From: Brevundimonas sp.
GTDB taxonomy: Bacteria > Pseudomonadota > Alphaproteobacteria > Caulobacterales > Caulobacteraceae
Length of the DNA: 64,000 nt
Direction of reading: 5' to 3'
Assembly (NCBI GenBank): GCA_027531145.1
Contig: JAPZRF010000004.1
Coordinates: 1-64,000 of the forward strand
The translations under genes and the position numbers were made by a program. How positions within the stretch are numbered: the stretch's first letter is position 1; each line of letters begins with the position of its first letter. Of this stretch, positions 51,495 to 60,314 are shown in pieces. The notes beneath the pieces are model-generated. The model was not told the origin of the DNA. It ran no database searches and saw only the letters and a program-made list of their open reading frames with translations.

Positions 51495-52685
51495 TCAAGC
51501 CGGTTCTCCCGCGGTCAGCACAAGATCGAGCGCGGCCTGCCGGCGCGCTGCGCTGATCTCGTGGTTCGCCGTGGCCAGCCACAGGGCGCTGACGATCCGT
51601 GACAGCAGCGAGGCGTCCAGCGGGCGGGCTTCTCCGTCGGTCAGAAGTCGGCGCGCGGTGCCCCCGTGTGAGAAGCGCATTCGCGCGGCGATCGTCGCCA
51701 GATCAGGGCGTCGGGCAGCGGCGATGAAGAGGGCGCGCCGCTGACGCACGCCGGACGGGGCCGAGGCACCGCGCAGGGCCTGCTGCACCGCCTCCCGTGT
51801 GAGGGCGCGGGCATCCGCGGCCTCGGCGGGCGTCTCGCTCATGTCCCGGACGGAGCGGGCGTGCTGGGCCAGGGCCGCCGCCGCGACCAGATCGGGTGCG
51901 GTCCGGAAATGGTAGGCGACCGCGCCTGAGGTCAGCCCCGCGGCCGCCGCCACGGCGCGATGGGTCAGGGCCTCGAGCCCCTCCCTGTCGATCACGCCAA
52001 GCGCCGCCTCGGCGATCCGGGCGGCCGCCAGAGGCAAGGGATCCGGACTCTGGGCATGTAGCAGCGCTTCGACCCGCGCCAGTCCAGGCGGTGCGGCCGT
52101 CGCCGGCGGACCTCCCAGCCATAGCGCGGCGAAGCGGTCACAGTGTTCGCGCCAGACGAGCCGCTCCAGCGGCGGGGCCCACTCGGACAGGTGATACACC
52201 GCTTCGCTTTCAAATAGGGCCCGCATGATGTCGGCGGTCGCCTCCGACAGATCGAACCGGGCCGAGACCGCGTCGAACAGCCCGCCCCAGGCGTCCGCCC
52301 AGGTCGCCGCGGCGTCGGGATACCGTTCCGGGCACGCCGACAGCTCGGCGTGGAGGCAGGCGAGGGCGCGCTCGCCGGCTGTCCAGTCCAGCACGAGATG
52401 CTCCAGCGCGGCACGGGCCCCCGCAGGGCCGTCGGGCAGCCGTGCAAAGGCCTCGCTCTGATTGGCCGCCCAGACCCGGGCGCGGCCGGCCGCCTCAGAA
52501 AAGGCGGCGGCCAGCAGGGCGTCGAGGCCGCCGAAGGAATAGTTCACGGCACTGGGAGCGACCCCGCAGGCGGCGGCGATGCGCCGCGCCGAGGCTTGCG
52601 CCAGTCCCTCCATCGCCACAATCCCGGCGGCCGCACTGAGCAAACGTTCGATCGTGACAGTTCTTTGAGGGTTCTGATCGTGCAC
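51495..52685 (-). CDS. Double TetR-type transcriptional regulator
   Basis: About 396 residues made of two complete TetR-like units in one chain. The first DNA-binding helix-turn-helix lies at about 10-56 (ASARRIAAACGVAPSAVNYSF) and the second at about 220-272 (LTHRAVAAAAGLTSGAVAYHF), each followed by a helical ligand-binding-like domain. Most TetR proteins are about 200 residues and dimerise. It is divergent from the TonB-dependent receptor gene and probably controls it. The GTG at 52685 is chosen; a TTG at 52730 would add 15 residues. Confidence 0.83.
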   Translation of the reverse strand: MHDQNPQRTVTIERLLSAAAGIVAMEGLAQASARRIAAACGVAPSAVNYSFGGLDALLAAAFSEAAGRARVWAANQSEAFARLPDGPAGARAALEHLVLDWTAGERALACLHAELSACPERYPDAAATWADAWGGLFDAVSARFDLSEATADIMRALFESEAVYHLSEWAPPLERLVWREHCDRFAALWLGGPPATAAPPGLARVEALLHAQSPDPLPLAAARIAEAALGVIDREGLEALTHRAVAAAAGLTSGAVAYHFRTAPDLVAAAALAQHARSVRDMSETPAEAADARALTREAVQQALRGASAPSGVRQRRALFIAAARRPDLATIAARMRFSHGGTARRLLTDGEARPLDASLLSRIVSALWLATANHEISAARRQAALDLVLTAGEPA

Positions 52686-52720
52686 GGCGTAACTCGGGAT
52701 GTAATCTAAACAGCAAAGAG

Positions 52721-52803
52721 GACTAGTCAATGATGGACTACAGGGCAGGTTCTGTCACGCAGTCGCCGCTGATCTGTCGCCGGCAACAAACAATACAAGT
52801 GTA
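52721..52803. promoter_or_regulatory. Divergent regulatory region with two small palindromes
   Basis: The region between the double-TetR gene and the TonB receptor gene holds GACTAGTC (52721-52728, perfect 8-bp palindrome) and TACA-AG-TGTA (52794-52803, perfect 4-bp arms). Both are plausible operator cores for the divergent regulator. It is richer in A and T than its surroundings. No binding data can be inferred from sequence alone. Confidence 0.35.
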
Positions 52804-52851
52804 CGAGCGCGAGATGGTGTCGGGGTGACGCCAAGGGAACGGCATCGGGGG

Positions 52852-55464
52852 ATGGCCATGCATAGCTCAATCAACAAGGCCGCGCTGGGCGCGGGTGTTT
52901 CGGTGGCCGCGCTGGCGCTGGCCACGGGAGTCGCGGCGCAGGACGGGGCCACGCCGGTCTCCACCGTGGACGAGATCATCGTCACCGGCCAGCCCATCGT
53001 CGGGAGCCAACGCGCGGCCCTGCTGCGTCAGCGCGAAGCCGACAATGTGGTCAGCGTCATCGCTGCCGACACGGTCGGTCAGTTCCCCGACCAGAACGCC
53101 GCGGCGGCGCTGTCTCGCCTGCCGGCGGTGGCCGTGCAGCGCGACCAGGGTCAGGAACGCTACCTACAGATCCGCGGCGCGCCGAACCGGTGGACCAGCG
53201 TGTCGATCGACGGCATCAACATCGTCGGCGTCGACGAGGGCGGCAATCAGCGCGCCTTTCGCTTCGACGCCGTGCCCGCCGTCATCCTGAGCGCGCTTGA
53301 GGTCAACAAGACCCTGACCCCCGACATGTCGGCGGAATCGATCGTCGCTCGCGTCGACCTGCAGACCTACAGCCCCTTCGACCGGCGCGGGATCGACCTG
53401 CAGGGTGACCTGGGCCGGGGCGAGATGAACCTCGGCGGCGGCGACCAGGAACAGTACAGCCTGCGCGCCTCCTGGTCGGGCGACACCTTCGGCGTGTTCG
53501 CGGCCATCTCGCGCTACCGCCGCGACCAGATCACGGACAACCGCGAGACTGTCTATGATGCGGCCGGGGCCCCGACCGCCCTCGACTACCGCCAGTACTT
53601 CGTGTTCCGCGAGACCTCCGGGGCCATGGCCGGCATGGAGTGGCGTCCGGCCGAGGGTCACCGCCTGTTCGTCAAGGCGCTGGAGACCGAGTTCACCGAC
53701 AATGAGGAGCGCAACCAGTATGTGATCCAGGTCGGCTCCGGCGTCGGCACGCGCACCGCCGCCGCGGGCGACCTGGTCGGCGTCCCGGTGCGCGGCACCG
53801 CCAACGATGGCTATTACGGCAATCTGAACCGCATCGCCACGCTCGGTGGCGACCATACGGCCGGGGACTGGGACCTGGCCTGGCGGGTCAACTACAGCGA
53901 GGTTCAGAACACCACCGACCTGCCGATCGTCCTGTCCCAGCAGCTGAGCTCGTCGCAGCGCTTTGCGGTCCGCTACGATCGCAGCAACCCGCTGTTCCCG
54001 ATCCTCGACATCGCCACCCAGACGCCGGGGGCGACGCCTGGCAGCTTCGTCCGCGGAACCCCGATCCAGACCTTCAGCCCGGCCAGCTTCGGCCTCAACC
54101 TGCTGTTGCCGCTCAGTTCCCGCACCGACAGCGAGGGCTGGGTCTACAAGCTTGACGGCGTGCGGGATGCCGAGCTGTTCGGGCGACCGATCGAACTTCG
54201 GCTGGGCTTCGAGTACGACGACCGCACGGTCGAAGGCTCGATCCTCAGCGGCGCGGCCCCGGTCGTCGCCCTGACACAACTGCTGCCGCTCGTGGGACGC
54301 AGCTTCAACTATGCTGACTATCTAACCGCGGAACGCTGGGATGCGGGCTTCCCGTCGGGCTTCGGCTTCACCTATGTCGACAACAAGAAGATGCGGCGGG
54401 ACATCGACGCCGGACTGGGCGCCCTGGCCGCCGCCGGGCGCTACAACGCCGCCCTGAACATCAGCCCCGCGGACCGCTACACCATCGACGAGCGGCTGAC
54501 CTCGGCCTACGGGTCGGCCAGCTTCGACGCCTTCGGTGGGCGGATGGTCGCTGGCCTGCGGGTCGAGCGCATGGAGCAGGCCATCGACGGCTTCCTGCGC
54601 GTCGGCTCGACCGTCACACCGCTGTCCGTCGACTCGGATGATCTGGACCTGTTCCCCAGCCTCAATGCGCGCTGGGACCTGAACGAGGACACCGTCCTGC
54701 GCGCAGCCCTGGTCACCGGCATCGCCCGTCCCGGCTATGGTGCCGTTCGCACGGGCGCCTCGGTGAGCGACGTCAGCCGCACCATCGCCGGCGGCAATCC
54801 GACGCTGGAGCCGGAGAAGACCTGGGGCGGCGACGTGTCCCTGGAGCGGTACCTGCCGGGGGCCGGCGTCGTCTCGGCCGGAGCCTTCGTCCGCCTCGTC
54901 GACAACGTCCTCTATGACGCCGTCTCGACCGTCACCAGCGACATCTATGACGCGCCCGGCATCGACCGCACCGGCTACATCTATACCTCGACCCAGAATG
55001 GCGACAGCGGCCACCTCTACGGTCTTGAACTGTCTTGGCAGCAGCAGTTCGTGTTCCTGCCGGGGCTGTGGTCCGGGTTCGGCGTCCAGGCCAATGTCGC
55101 CCTGCTGGACGGGGAGTTCGACACCCGCGTGGGCCAAACCGCGGACTTCCCGGGCACCTCGAAGACGGTGACCAACCTGTCAGTCTACTACGAGAAGTAC
55201 GGCCTCTCGGCGCGCCTGTCGCACCAGTGGCGCGATGATTGGCTGGACAGCCTCGGCGGCCTCGGCAGCGGCGAGTACCGGGCGGGCTATGAAAGCCTCG
55301 ACCTGTCCCTGCGGTACGCCCTGACGGACTCGCTGACCCTGTTCGTCGACGGCAACAATCTGACCGACGAGACCTATGTGGCCTTCGAGGGCGACCCGTC
55401 GCGCCCCAGCGAGGTCGAGCAGATCGGCGCCCGCTGGATGGCCGGCGTCCGCTTCAACTTCTGA
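52852..55464 (+). CDS. TonB-dependent outer-membrane receptor
   Basis: About 870 residues. A signal peptide (about 1-29, ending ATGVAAQ) precedes the TonB-box-like VDEIIVTGQ, a plug domain (about 55-180, with DTVGQFPDQNAAAALSRLPA and VQRDQGQERYLQIRG) and a 22-strand barrel ending in the classical terminal phenylalanine (RWMAGVRFNF). There is no N-terminal signalling (STN) domain. This plug pattern is typical of the carbohydrate or oligomer receptors abundant in Caulobacterales, but the ligand cannot be read. The ATG at 52852 follows a GGGG stretch. An exported phosphatase follows 14 bp downstream. Confidence 0.93.
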   Translation: MAMHSSINKAALGAGVSVAALALATGVAAQDGATPVSTVDEIIVTGQPIVGSQRAALLRQREADNVVSVIAADTVGQFPDQNAAAALSRLPAVAVQRDQGQERYLQIRGAPNRWTSVSIDGINIVGVDEGGNQRAFRFDAVPAVILSALEVNKTLTPDMSAESIVARVDLQTYSPFDRRGIDLQGDLGRGEMNLGGGDQEQYSLRASWSGDTFGVFAAISRYRRDQITDNRETVYDAAGAPTALDYRQYFVFRETSGAMAGMEWRPAEGHRLFVKALETEFTDNEERNQYVIQVGSGVGTRTAAAGDLVGVPVRGTANDGYYGNLNRIATLGGDHTAGDWDLAWRVNYSEVQNTTDLPIVLSQQLSSSQRFAVRYDRSNPLFPILDIATQTPGATPGSFVRGTPIQTFSPASFGLNLLLPLSSRTDSEGWVYKLDGVRDAELFGRPIELRLGFEYDDRTVEGSILSGAAPVVALTQLLPLVGRSFNYADYLTAERWDAGFPSGFGFTYVDNKKMRRDIDAGLGALAAAGRYNAALNISPADRYTIDERLTSAYGSASFDAFGGRMVAGLRVERMEQAIDGFLRVGSTVTPLSVDSDDLDLFPSLNARWDLNEDTVLRAALVTGIARPGYGAVRTGASVSDVSRTIAGGNPTLEPEKTWGGDVSLERYLPGAGVVSAGAFVRLVDNVLYDAVSTVTSDIYDAPGIDRTGYIYTSTQNGDSGHLYGLELSWQQQFVFLPGLWSGFGVQANVALLDGEFDTRVGQTADFPGTSKTVTNLSVYYEKYGLSARLSHQWRDDWLDSLGGLGSGEYRAGYESLDLSLRYALTDSLTLFVDGNNLTDETYVAFEGDPSRPSEVEQIGARWMAGVRFNF

Positions 55465-55478
55465 CCAGGGGCGCGGAC

Positions 55479-56534
55479 ATGATGCGATTGACCGCAGGGG
55501 CCGCCCTCGCGCTGGCCCTCGCCGCCGCCCTGCCGGCGACCGCCCAGGTCGTCGGCGGGGAAGCCGTTCGCCGCGGGGACGGTCGGATCGACCTGAGCTG
55601 GCGCACCATCGGGTCTGGCGATCCCGTCGACGTCTTCCGCGAACGCCGGGGCCCGGCGGGGGTCGAACTGGTCCTGCTCTCGGCCGGGGACACCGACGGC
55701 GTGCACGTCACCGCGGCGGAAAGCGGCGGAAACGTTTTCGTCCTGCGCGGTCCCGGCGGCTCCGGCTATCGTCTCGCCGAACGTCTGGTGGCCCTCGATG
55801 GCGTGCAAAACTTTCGCGACATCGGGGGATATGCCACGGCTGACGGCCGGTTCGTGGGCTGGGGCCGGATCTTCCGCAGCGCCCAGCTCTCGGAGCTGAC
55901 CCCGGGAGACCTGCAGCGGATCGAGGCTCTGCGCATTCGCTCGGTCTACGATCTTCGCTCGACCGAGGAACAGGCCAGCGAGCCGACGGCCTGGACTGGG
56001 CCCGACGCCCCCGCGCGTCTGACGCACGCCTATTCGATTGACTACGCCCCGTTCGTCGCCGCCTTCGCCAACGGCATCGACGCCGCCGGGGCGCGGGCGC
56101 TGATGACCGGCTTCTACGGCCAGATGAGCGAGAGCCACAAGGTTCAATTCCGCGAGGTGTTCGCCGAACTGCTCAGTCCCGAGGAGGGGGCGGTGCTGTA
56201 TCACTGCACCGCGGGCAAGGACCGTACGGGCGTGACCACAGCGATGATCCTGATGGCGCTCGGCGTGTCGCGCGAGGTGGTGATGGCGGACTATCTGCTG
56301 TCCAACACCTACTATGCGCCGGGGGCCGGCATGAAGGCCTCGGACGCCACCAGCGTGTTCGCCCGCATGCCGGCGGACGTGCAGCAGGTGTTCATGGGGG
56401 TGGAGGCGGGCTTTCTCGAGGCCTTCTTGGCCGGCATCGAGGCCCGCTACGGCTCGGTCGAGGCCTATCTGGCCCAGGAACTGGGAGTGGGTCCCGCCGA
56501 GCTGGACCTGCTCAGGGCGCGCTACACGATGTGA
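55479..56534 (+). CDS. Exported tyrosine-phosphatase-like protein (MptpB/LipA type)
   Basis: A 351-residue protein with a signal peptide (about 1-22, ending ATAQ). Residues about 25-95 form an extra N-terminal beta-rich region. The phosphatase domain begins at NFRDIGGYATADGR and carries the P-loop HCTAGKDRTG, with nucleophile Cys243 and Arg249. This is the atypical lipid and tyrosine phosphatase family, in which the P-loop Lys and Asp favour phosphoinositide substrates. It is co-directional with the TonB receptor and probably processes the receptor's phosphorylated ligand in the periplasm or outside. Its 3' end overlaps the PH-domain gene by 23 bp. Confidence 0.87.
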   Translation: MMRLTAGAALALALAAALPATAQVVGGEAVRRGDGRIDLSWRTIGSGDPVDVFRERRGPAGVELVLLSAGDTDGVHVTAAESGGNVFVLRGPGGSGYRLAERLVALDGVQNFRDIGGYATADGRFVGWGRIFRSAQLSELTPGDLQRIEALRIRSVYDLRSTEEQASEPTAWTGPDAPARLTHAYSIDYAPFVAAFANGIDAAGARALMTGFYGQMSESHKVQFREVFAELLSPEEGAVLYHCTAGKDRTGVTTAMILMALGVSREVVMADYLLSNTYYAPGAGMKASDATSVFARMPADVQQVFMGVEAGFLEAFLAGIEARYGSVEAYLAQELGVGPAELDLLRARYTM

Positions 56535-58107
56535 GGCGCTGAAGGGGGGGCGCAGCCTGTCGCGCTTCCTCCACCCGCGCGAGCACCAGCCTGGCGAGCG
56601 AGACTGCATCGCCTTCGTCGAGGTCGTGGATATGGGGCTGACTGTAACCCCGCGAGACGCCGGCGGTGTCGATGCACAGGGTGGCGAGGCCCAGCCGCCG
56701 CTGCAGCGGGCCGCGCCTCAGGGTGACGGCCTGGATGCGATGCCAGGGCACGATCCAGTCGCGCCGGGTCAGCACGCCGCGCTGCACCTGCAGCGCCGGG
56801 GGCGTTAAGCTGTAGCGGTGCGCCCGGGGTCGGCGCAGGGCTACCCACAAGGGTAGCAGCAGGAGCGGACCGGCCGCTGCCGCCGGCGGCCAGACGACGG
56901 TGGCGACCAGCAGGATGACGGCGAGGGGCAGGGCCTCGATTACCCCGCCAATCATGTGTCGGGAGGAGACCGGGCGCAGGCCCGAGTCGCTCCACGCCGG
57001 CAGTCCGGCGAGGGGAAGCAGGGCCTCAACCTCGGCTGGCCGGGCGAAGGGAGCGAGCGTCTGACGGCCGGACTCACCATCACCCCCGCCGAGCGTCTGC
57101 ACCCGCAACATGCGCCAGCCGAGCCGCCCCGCGACGGTGCCGTGCTCGATCAGGCCGAGCTGGATGCGCCGCACCGCCACCACCACCTCGCTTCGGGTCA
57201 GCAGGCCGCGTCGGCTGCGCAGCCGTCCCTCGGCCCGTGTCAGGGTGAAGCCGAAGTCGCGCAGCACAGTCTGCACCAGCCCGGCCAGCACCCCGGCTCC
57301 CCCAGCCACTCCCACCGCACCCAGCACCAGCGCCGGCGACAGCCGGGAGTGGGTCTCCTCGCCAAGGTCCAGCAGCAGGCTGGCCCAGCGGGCGGCGTCG
57401 ATGTCGAACACCCGTCCCGCGTACTCGAGCAGACCCAGTGGCGCGACGATCCAGACGAGGGAGAAGCTGAACAGGCCGGCGAGGATCAGGCGCGCGCCGC
57501 CGAGGCGGTAAACCACGGTCTCGTTGTCGACCGGGGCCGGGGCCGCTGGCGCGCCCTCTGCGGGCTCAACGCCGCGCGCGCGTCCGGCCGCAGCCGCGAC
57601 GCCCAGCGCCCGCAGCACTGCCCGAAGCCGGTGCGCCTCGGCGAGGCTGACACTGTTGAGCTTGCCCTCGTCGGCGTCCGCACCGCCGGTCTCGATCCGG
57701 ACCTCGGCCAGCCCGAGCAGCCGCGACAGCGGCCGACGCGTGATGGAGACGTCCTGGATACGCTCGACCGGGATCGAGCGCCGCGAACGGTGGATCACGC
57801 CGCGGGCGATGACCACCTCGCCGGGGCGCACCTCATAGGTGAAGGCTCGCCAGCTCAGCCAGGTGAACAGGGTGCCGACCGCCAGCAACAGCAGGCCGAG
57901 CGAACCGACGATAGCCAAGCCGATCACGGTCCGCATTGGGTCGTCCTCACGCCACAGGCTGACGACCGCCGGCGTGGCCAGCGCCAGCATCGGCCCGAAG
58001 CTGCGAACGCCGTAGAGTAGCAGGGTGCGCGGATCGAGCCGCTGCGGGTCCGGCCCCCCGACGGCCTCCGGCGTCTCGTTGGCGGCCGCGACGGGGGAGG
58101 GGCTCAC
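56512..58107 (-). CDS. YdbT-like membrane protein with bacterial PH domains
   Basis: About 531 residues with six hydrophobic segments in pairs, each followed by a bacterial PH (bPH2, DUF304) domain: for example FTYEVRPGEVVIARGVIHRS..SIPVERIQDVS, FGFTLTRAEGRLRSRRGLL and YSLTPPALQVQRGVLTRRD..VPWHRIQAVT. Three PH repeats match YdbT-type proteins, whose function is unknown. GTG at 58107 shares four bases with the stop of the partner gene (GTGA), which supports this start; the frame continues upstream only as arginine/proline-rich shadow sequence. Confidence 0.83.
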   Translation of the reverse strand: MSPSPVAAANETPEAVGGPDPQRLDPRTLLLYGVRSFGPMLALATPAVVSLWREDDPMRTVIGLAIVGSLGLLLLAVGTLFTWLSWRAFTYEVRPGEVVIARGVIHRSRRSIPVERIQDVSITRRPLSRLLGLAEVRIETGGADADEGKLNSVSLAEAHRLRAVLRALGVAAAAGRARGVEPAEGAPAAPAPVDNETVVYRLGGARLILAGLFSFSLVWIVAPLGLLEYAGRVFDIDAARWASLLLDLGEETHSRLSPALVLGAVGVAGGAGVLAGLVQTVLRDFGFTLTRAEGRLRSRRGLLTRSEVVVAVRRIQLGLIEHGTVAGRLGWRMLRVQTLGGGDGESGRQTLAPFARPAEVEALLPLAGLPAWSDSGLRPVSSRHMIGGVIEALPLAVILLVATVVWPPAAAAGPLLLLPLWVALRRPRAHRYSLTPPALQVQRGVLTRRDWIVPWHRIQAVTLRRGPLQRRLGLATLCIDTAGVSRGYSQPHIHDLDEGDAVSLARLVLARVEEARQAAPPLQRLTSCSAP

Positions 58108-58610
58108 CCGGCGGTGTCCCGGATCTGCGCCCGGATGGCGTCGCGAATCTCCTCCGCCCGGGCCAGCGCCAGGCCGGGCAGGACCACAAGGCTGTGCTCG
58201 GTGCCGGCGGTGTGGACCTTGAGGGTCGCCACCCGGGCACCGCGCTCCAGGGGGCCCTGGCTGATATCGATGTGCTGCACCCGCACGACCGGCACGATCG
58301 TGTGCAGGCGAAGGAGCCAGCCGCGCGCCACGTGCAACTCCGTTCCGGTGAAGGCGTAGCGCCTCCGTTTCCAGCGTCCCGGCGCGACCCAGAACACCGC
58401 CAGCAGCCCCAGGATCAGCACCGGTGCTGTCAGCAGGCCGGGTACGGTTCCCAGCCGCTGGATCAGCGCCATATCGCCGGCCGTGGCGACGAGGGTCAGA
58501 AGGCCCCACAGGATGACCGCCCTGAGACGCATCACGCCCAGATAGGCGCGCTCAAGCGGAAGCAGGGTAGGCAGTTGGGGTTGCGGAGCATCTTCGGACA
58601 TGACCGCCAT
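58104..58610 (-). CDS. YdbS-like membrane protein with bacterial PH domain
   Basis: About 168 residues: two transmembrane helices (about 35-80) and one bacterial PH domain (YAFTGTELHVARGWLLRLH, VPVVRVQHIDISQGPLERGA). It is the small partner of the downstream three-PH protein, as in the ydbS-ydbT pair of Bacillus, where the pair is reported to affect resistance to certain bacteriocins. The start is uncertain between ATG 58610 and ATG 58601; AAAGG lies at fair spacing before the former. Confidence 0.82.
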   Translation of the reverse strand: MAVMSEDAPQPQLPTLLPLERAYLGVMRLRAVILWGLLTLVATAGDMALIQRLGTVPGLLTAPVLILGLLAVFWVAPGRWKRRRYAFTGTELHVARGWLLRLHTIVPVVRVQHIDISQGPLERGARVATLKVHTAGTEHSLVVLPGLALARAEEIRDAIRAQIRDTAG

Positions 58611-58743
58611 ATGCGGTCGCCTTTGCGTGCCCTTCAAGCGCCGCGCGACAGGTCGCGGCTTTGTAAACGTGGGGTTGGGCGTAACGATCTACCGGAACAC
58701 TTATCTCGCCTAAGATATATTATGCGAAATATGATATGCGGCT

Positions 58744-59538
58744 TCAGGTGAAGCTGGCGCGCCATCCATCATACGCAACCTCGACATTTTCCGGCACGCG
58801 GGCGCGCAGCTCGTCGTAGTCGAGGTCGAGGTGCAGATTGGTCAGGACGGCGCGGCGTACGCCGCTGCGGGCGATCCAGTCCAGCGTCAGGTCGAGGTGC
58901 GCATGGGTCGGATGCGGCGTGTAGCGTAGCGCGTCGACGATCCAGAGCTCGGCCTTCGCCACCTCGGCCAGGGCGGCGTCATCGAGCTCCGAAACGTCGC
59001 TGGAATACGCCACCGGGCCGACGCGATAGCCGATCGAGCGGATCGGCCCGTGGGCCTGGTCGAAGGTGACGACCTCCAGCGCGCCGCCGGGGCCGCTAAC
59101 CTCGAATGGCGCACCGAAAGATGGCAGATCGCGCGCGGTCAGGATGGCCGGATAACCCTCCACCGTCTCGAAGATGTAGCGGAAGCGATGCGTCAGAGCG
59201 TCCCGCGTGGGGCCATCCACCCAGGCGTCGATGCGGGCACGTTTGCGCAGGGCGAAGACGCGCAGGTCGTCGATGCCGTGAGTCTGGTCGGCATGGTCGT
59301 GGGTGTAGAGTACCGCGTCGACCGCCCGCACCTCGGCCGCCAGCATCTGGGCCCGCAGGTCCGGCGAGGTGTCGATCAGCACCGTGGTGACTCCGTCAGG
59401 CCCGGACTGGCGCAGCAGCAGCGAGCATCGCATGCGCCGGTTGCGCGGCTGGGCCGGGTTGCAGGCACCCCAGTCGCCGTCGCCGCGCGGCACCCCGCCG
59501 GACGAGCCGCAGCCGAGGATCACCGCCTCGAGCGTCAT
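58744..59538 (-). CDS. MBL-fold metal-dependent hydrolase (PhnP-like)
   Basis: A 264-residue metallo-beta-lactamase-fold protein. It shows the opening LGCGSSGGVPRGDGDWGACNP and the metal motif THDHADQTHGIDD, plus downstream aspartate and histidine ligands (SSDVSEL, NLHLDLDYDEL). It resembles PhnP, a phosphoribosyl cyclic phosphate phosphodiesterase, but no other phn genes are nearby and the substrate is unknown. Its ATG overlaps tatD by 4 bp and it is the last gene of the tmk operon. Confidence 0.86.
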   Translation of the reverse strand: MTLEAVILGCGSSGGVPRGDGDWGACNPAQPRNRRMRCSLLLRQSGPDGVTTVLIDTSPDLRAQMLAAEVRAVDAVLYTHDHADQTHGIDDLRVFALRKRARIDAWVDGPTRDALTHRFRYIFETVEGYPAILTARDLPSFGAPFEVSGPGGALEVVTFDQAHGPIRSIGYRVGPVAYSSDVSELDDAALAEVAKAELWIVDALRYTPHPTHAHLDLTLDWIARSGVRRAVLTNLHLDLDYDELRARVPENVEVAYDGWRASFT

Positions 59539-60314
59539 GGGCGCGGGATCCTGTCAAACAGGGCGAAGAAGGCGTCGGTCGTCCGTTGCTCGGCCTCGTC
59601 GCGCGACCAGCCGCGCAGCTCGGCCAGCTTATCGAGCACATGGCCGATAAAGGCCGGCTCGTTGCGCCTCCCGCGGTGCGGGACCGGGGCCAGATAGGGG
59701 CAGTCGGTCTCCACGAGGATGCGGTCGGCCGGCATGTCCCGCACCAGAGCCCTCACCTCCTCGGCGGCCCTGAAGGTGGCGATGCCAGAAACCGAGAACC
59801 ACGCGCCCATTTCTGCTGCAGTATTGGCTAGTTCTGGCCCACTGGTGTAACAGTGCATGAGAAACTTGAACGGCCCGTTGGCGTGCTCCTCGGTCAGGAT
59901 CTGCGCCATCGCGTCATCGGCCTCGCGAGTGTGCACCACCAACGGCAGGCCGGTCTCGCGCGCCGCCGCCACATGGGCCCGGAACACCTTGGCCTGCACT
60001 TCCCGCGGGCTTAGATCGTAATGGAAGTCGAGGCCGCATTCCCCAATGCCCACGACCTTTTCCCGTTTTGCCAGGGCGATCAGGGTCACCGGCGAGAGGT
60101 CGGGATTCTCCTTCGACTCATGCGGGTGTGTGCCGACCGTGCACCAGATTTCCGGGTGCGCCATCGCCAGGGCGTGGGTGGTGTCAAAGCTGGAGACCCG
60201 GTCAGAGATCTCGACCATCAGCTGCACGCCGGCCTCGCGGGCGCGCCGAATCACGTCGTCGCGGTCCTCGTCGAACTGGGTGGCATGGAGGTTGACGTGA
60301 CTGTCGATCAGCAT
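59535..60314 (-). CDS. tatD: TatD-family metal-dependent hydrolase (deoxyribonuclease)
   Basis: A 259-residue TIM-barrel hydrolase. Conserved segments are CTVGTHPHE, VVGIGECGLDFHYD, QAKVFRAHVAAARETGLPLVVHTRE, and LVETDCPYLAPVPHRGRRNEP. The first metal motif, usually HxH, reads DSHVNLH, so the second His is Asn at that position. Several TatD proteins vary there too. The ATG at 60314 overlaps the holB end by seven bases. The tmk-holB-tatD order is widely conserved. Confidence 0.9.
   Translation of the reverse strand: MLIDSHVNLHATQFDEDRDDVIRRAREAGVQLMVEISDRVSSFDTTHALAMAHPEIWCTVGTHPHESKENPDLSPVTLIALAKREKVVGIGECGLDFHYDLSPREVQAKVFRAHVAAARETGLPLVVHTREADDAMAQILTEEHANGPFKFLMHCYTSGPELANTAAEMGAWFSVSGIATFRAAEEVRALVRDMPADRILVETDCPYLAPVPHRGRRNEPAFIGHVLDKLAELRGWSRDEAEQRTTDAFFALFDRIPRP

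Noticed and set aside
51495..52685. Double TetR protein as a sequencing artefact joining two genes
   Set aside because: A single frame runs through both units with no stop, internal start with ribosome binding site, or compositional break.
58108..58509. Upstream extension of the three-PH-domain gene frame
   Set aside because: It overlaps the one-PH-domain gene in another frame, and its translation is Pro/Gly/Arg-rich shadow sequence. The GTGA junction at 58104-58107 explains the true start.
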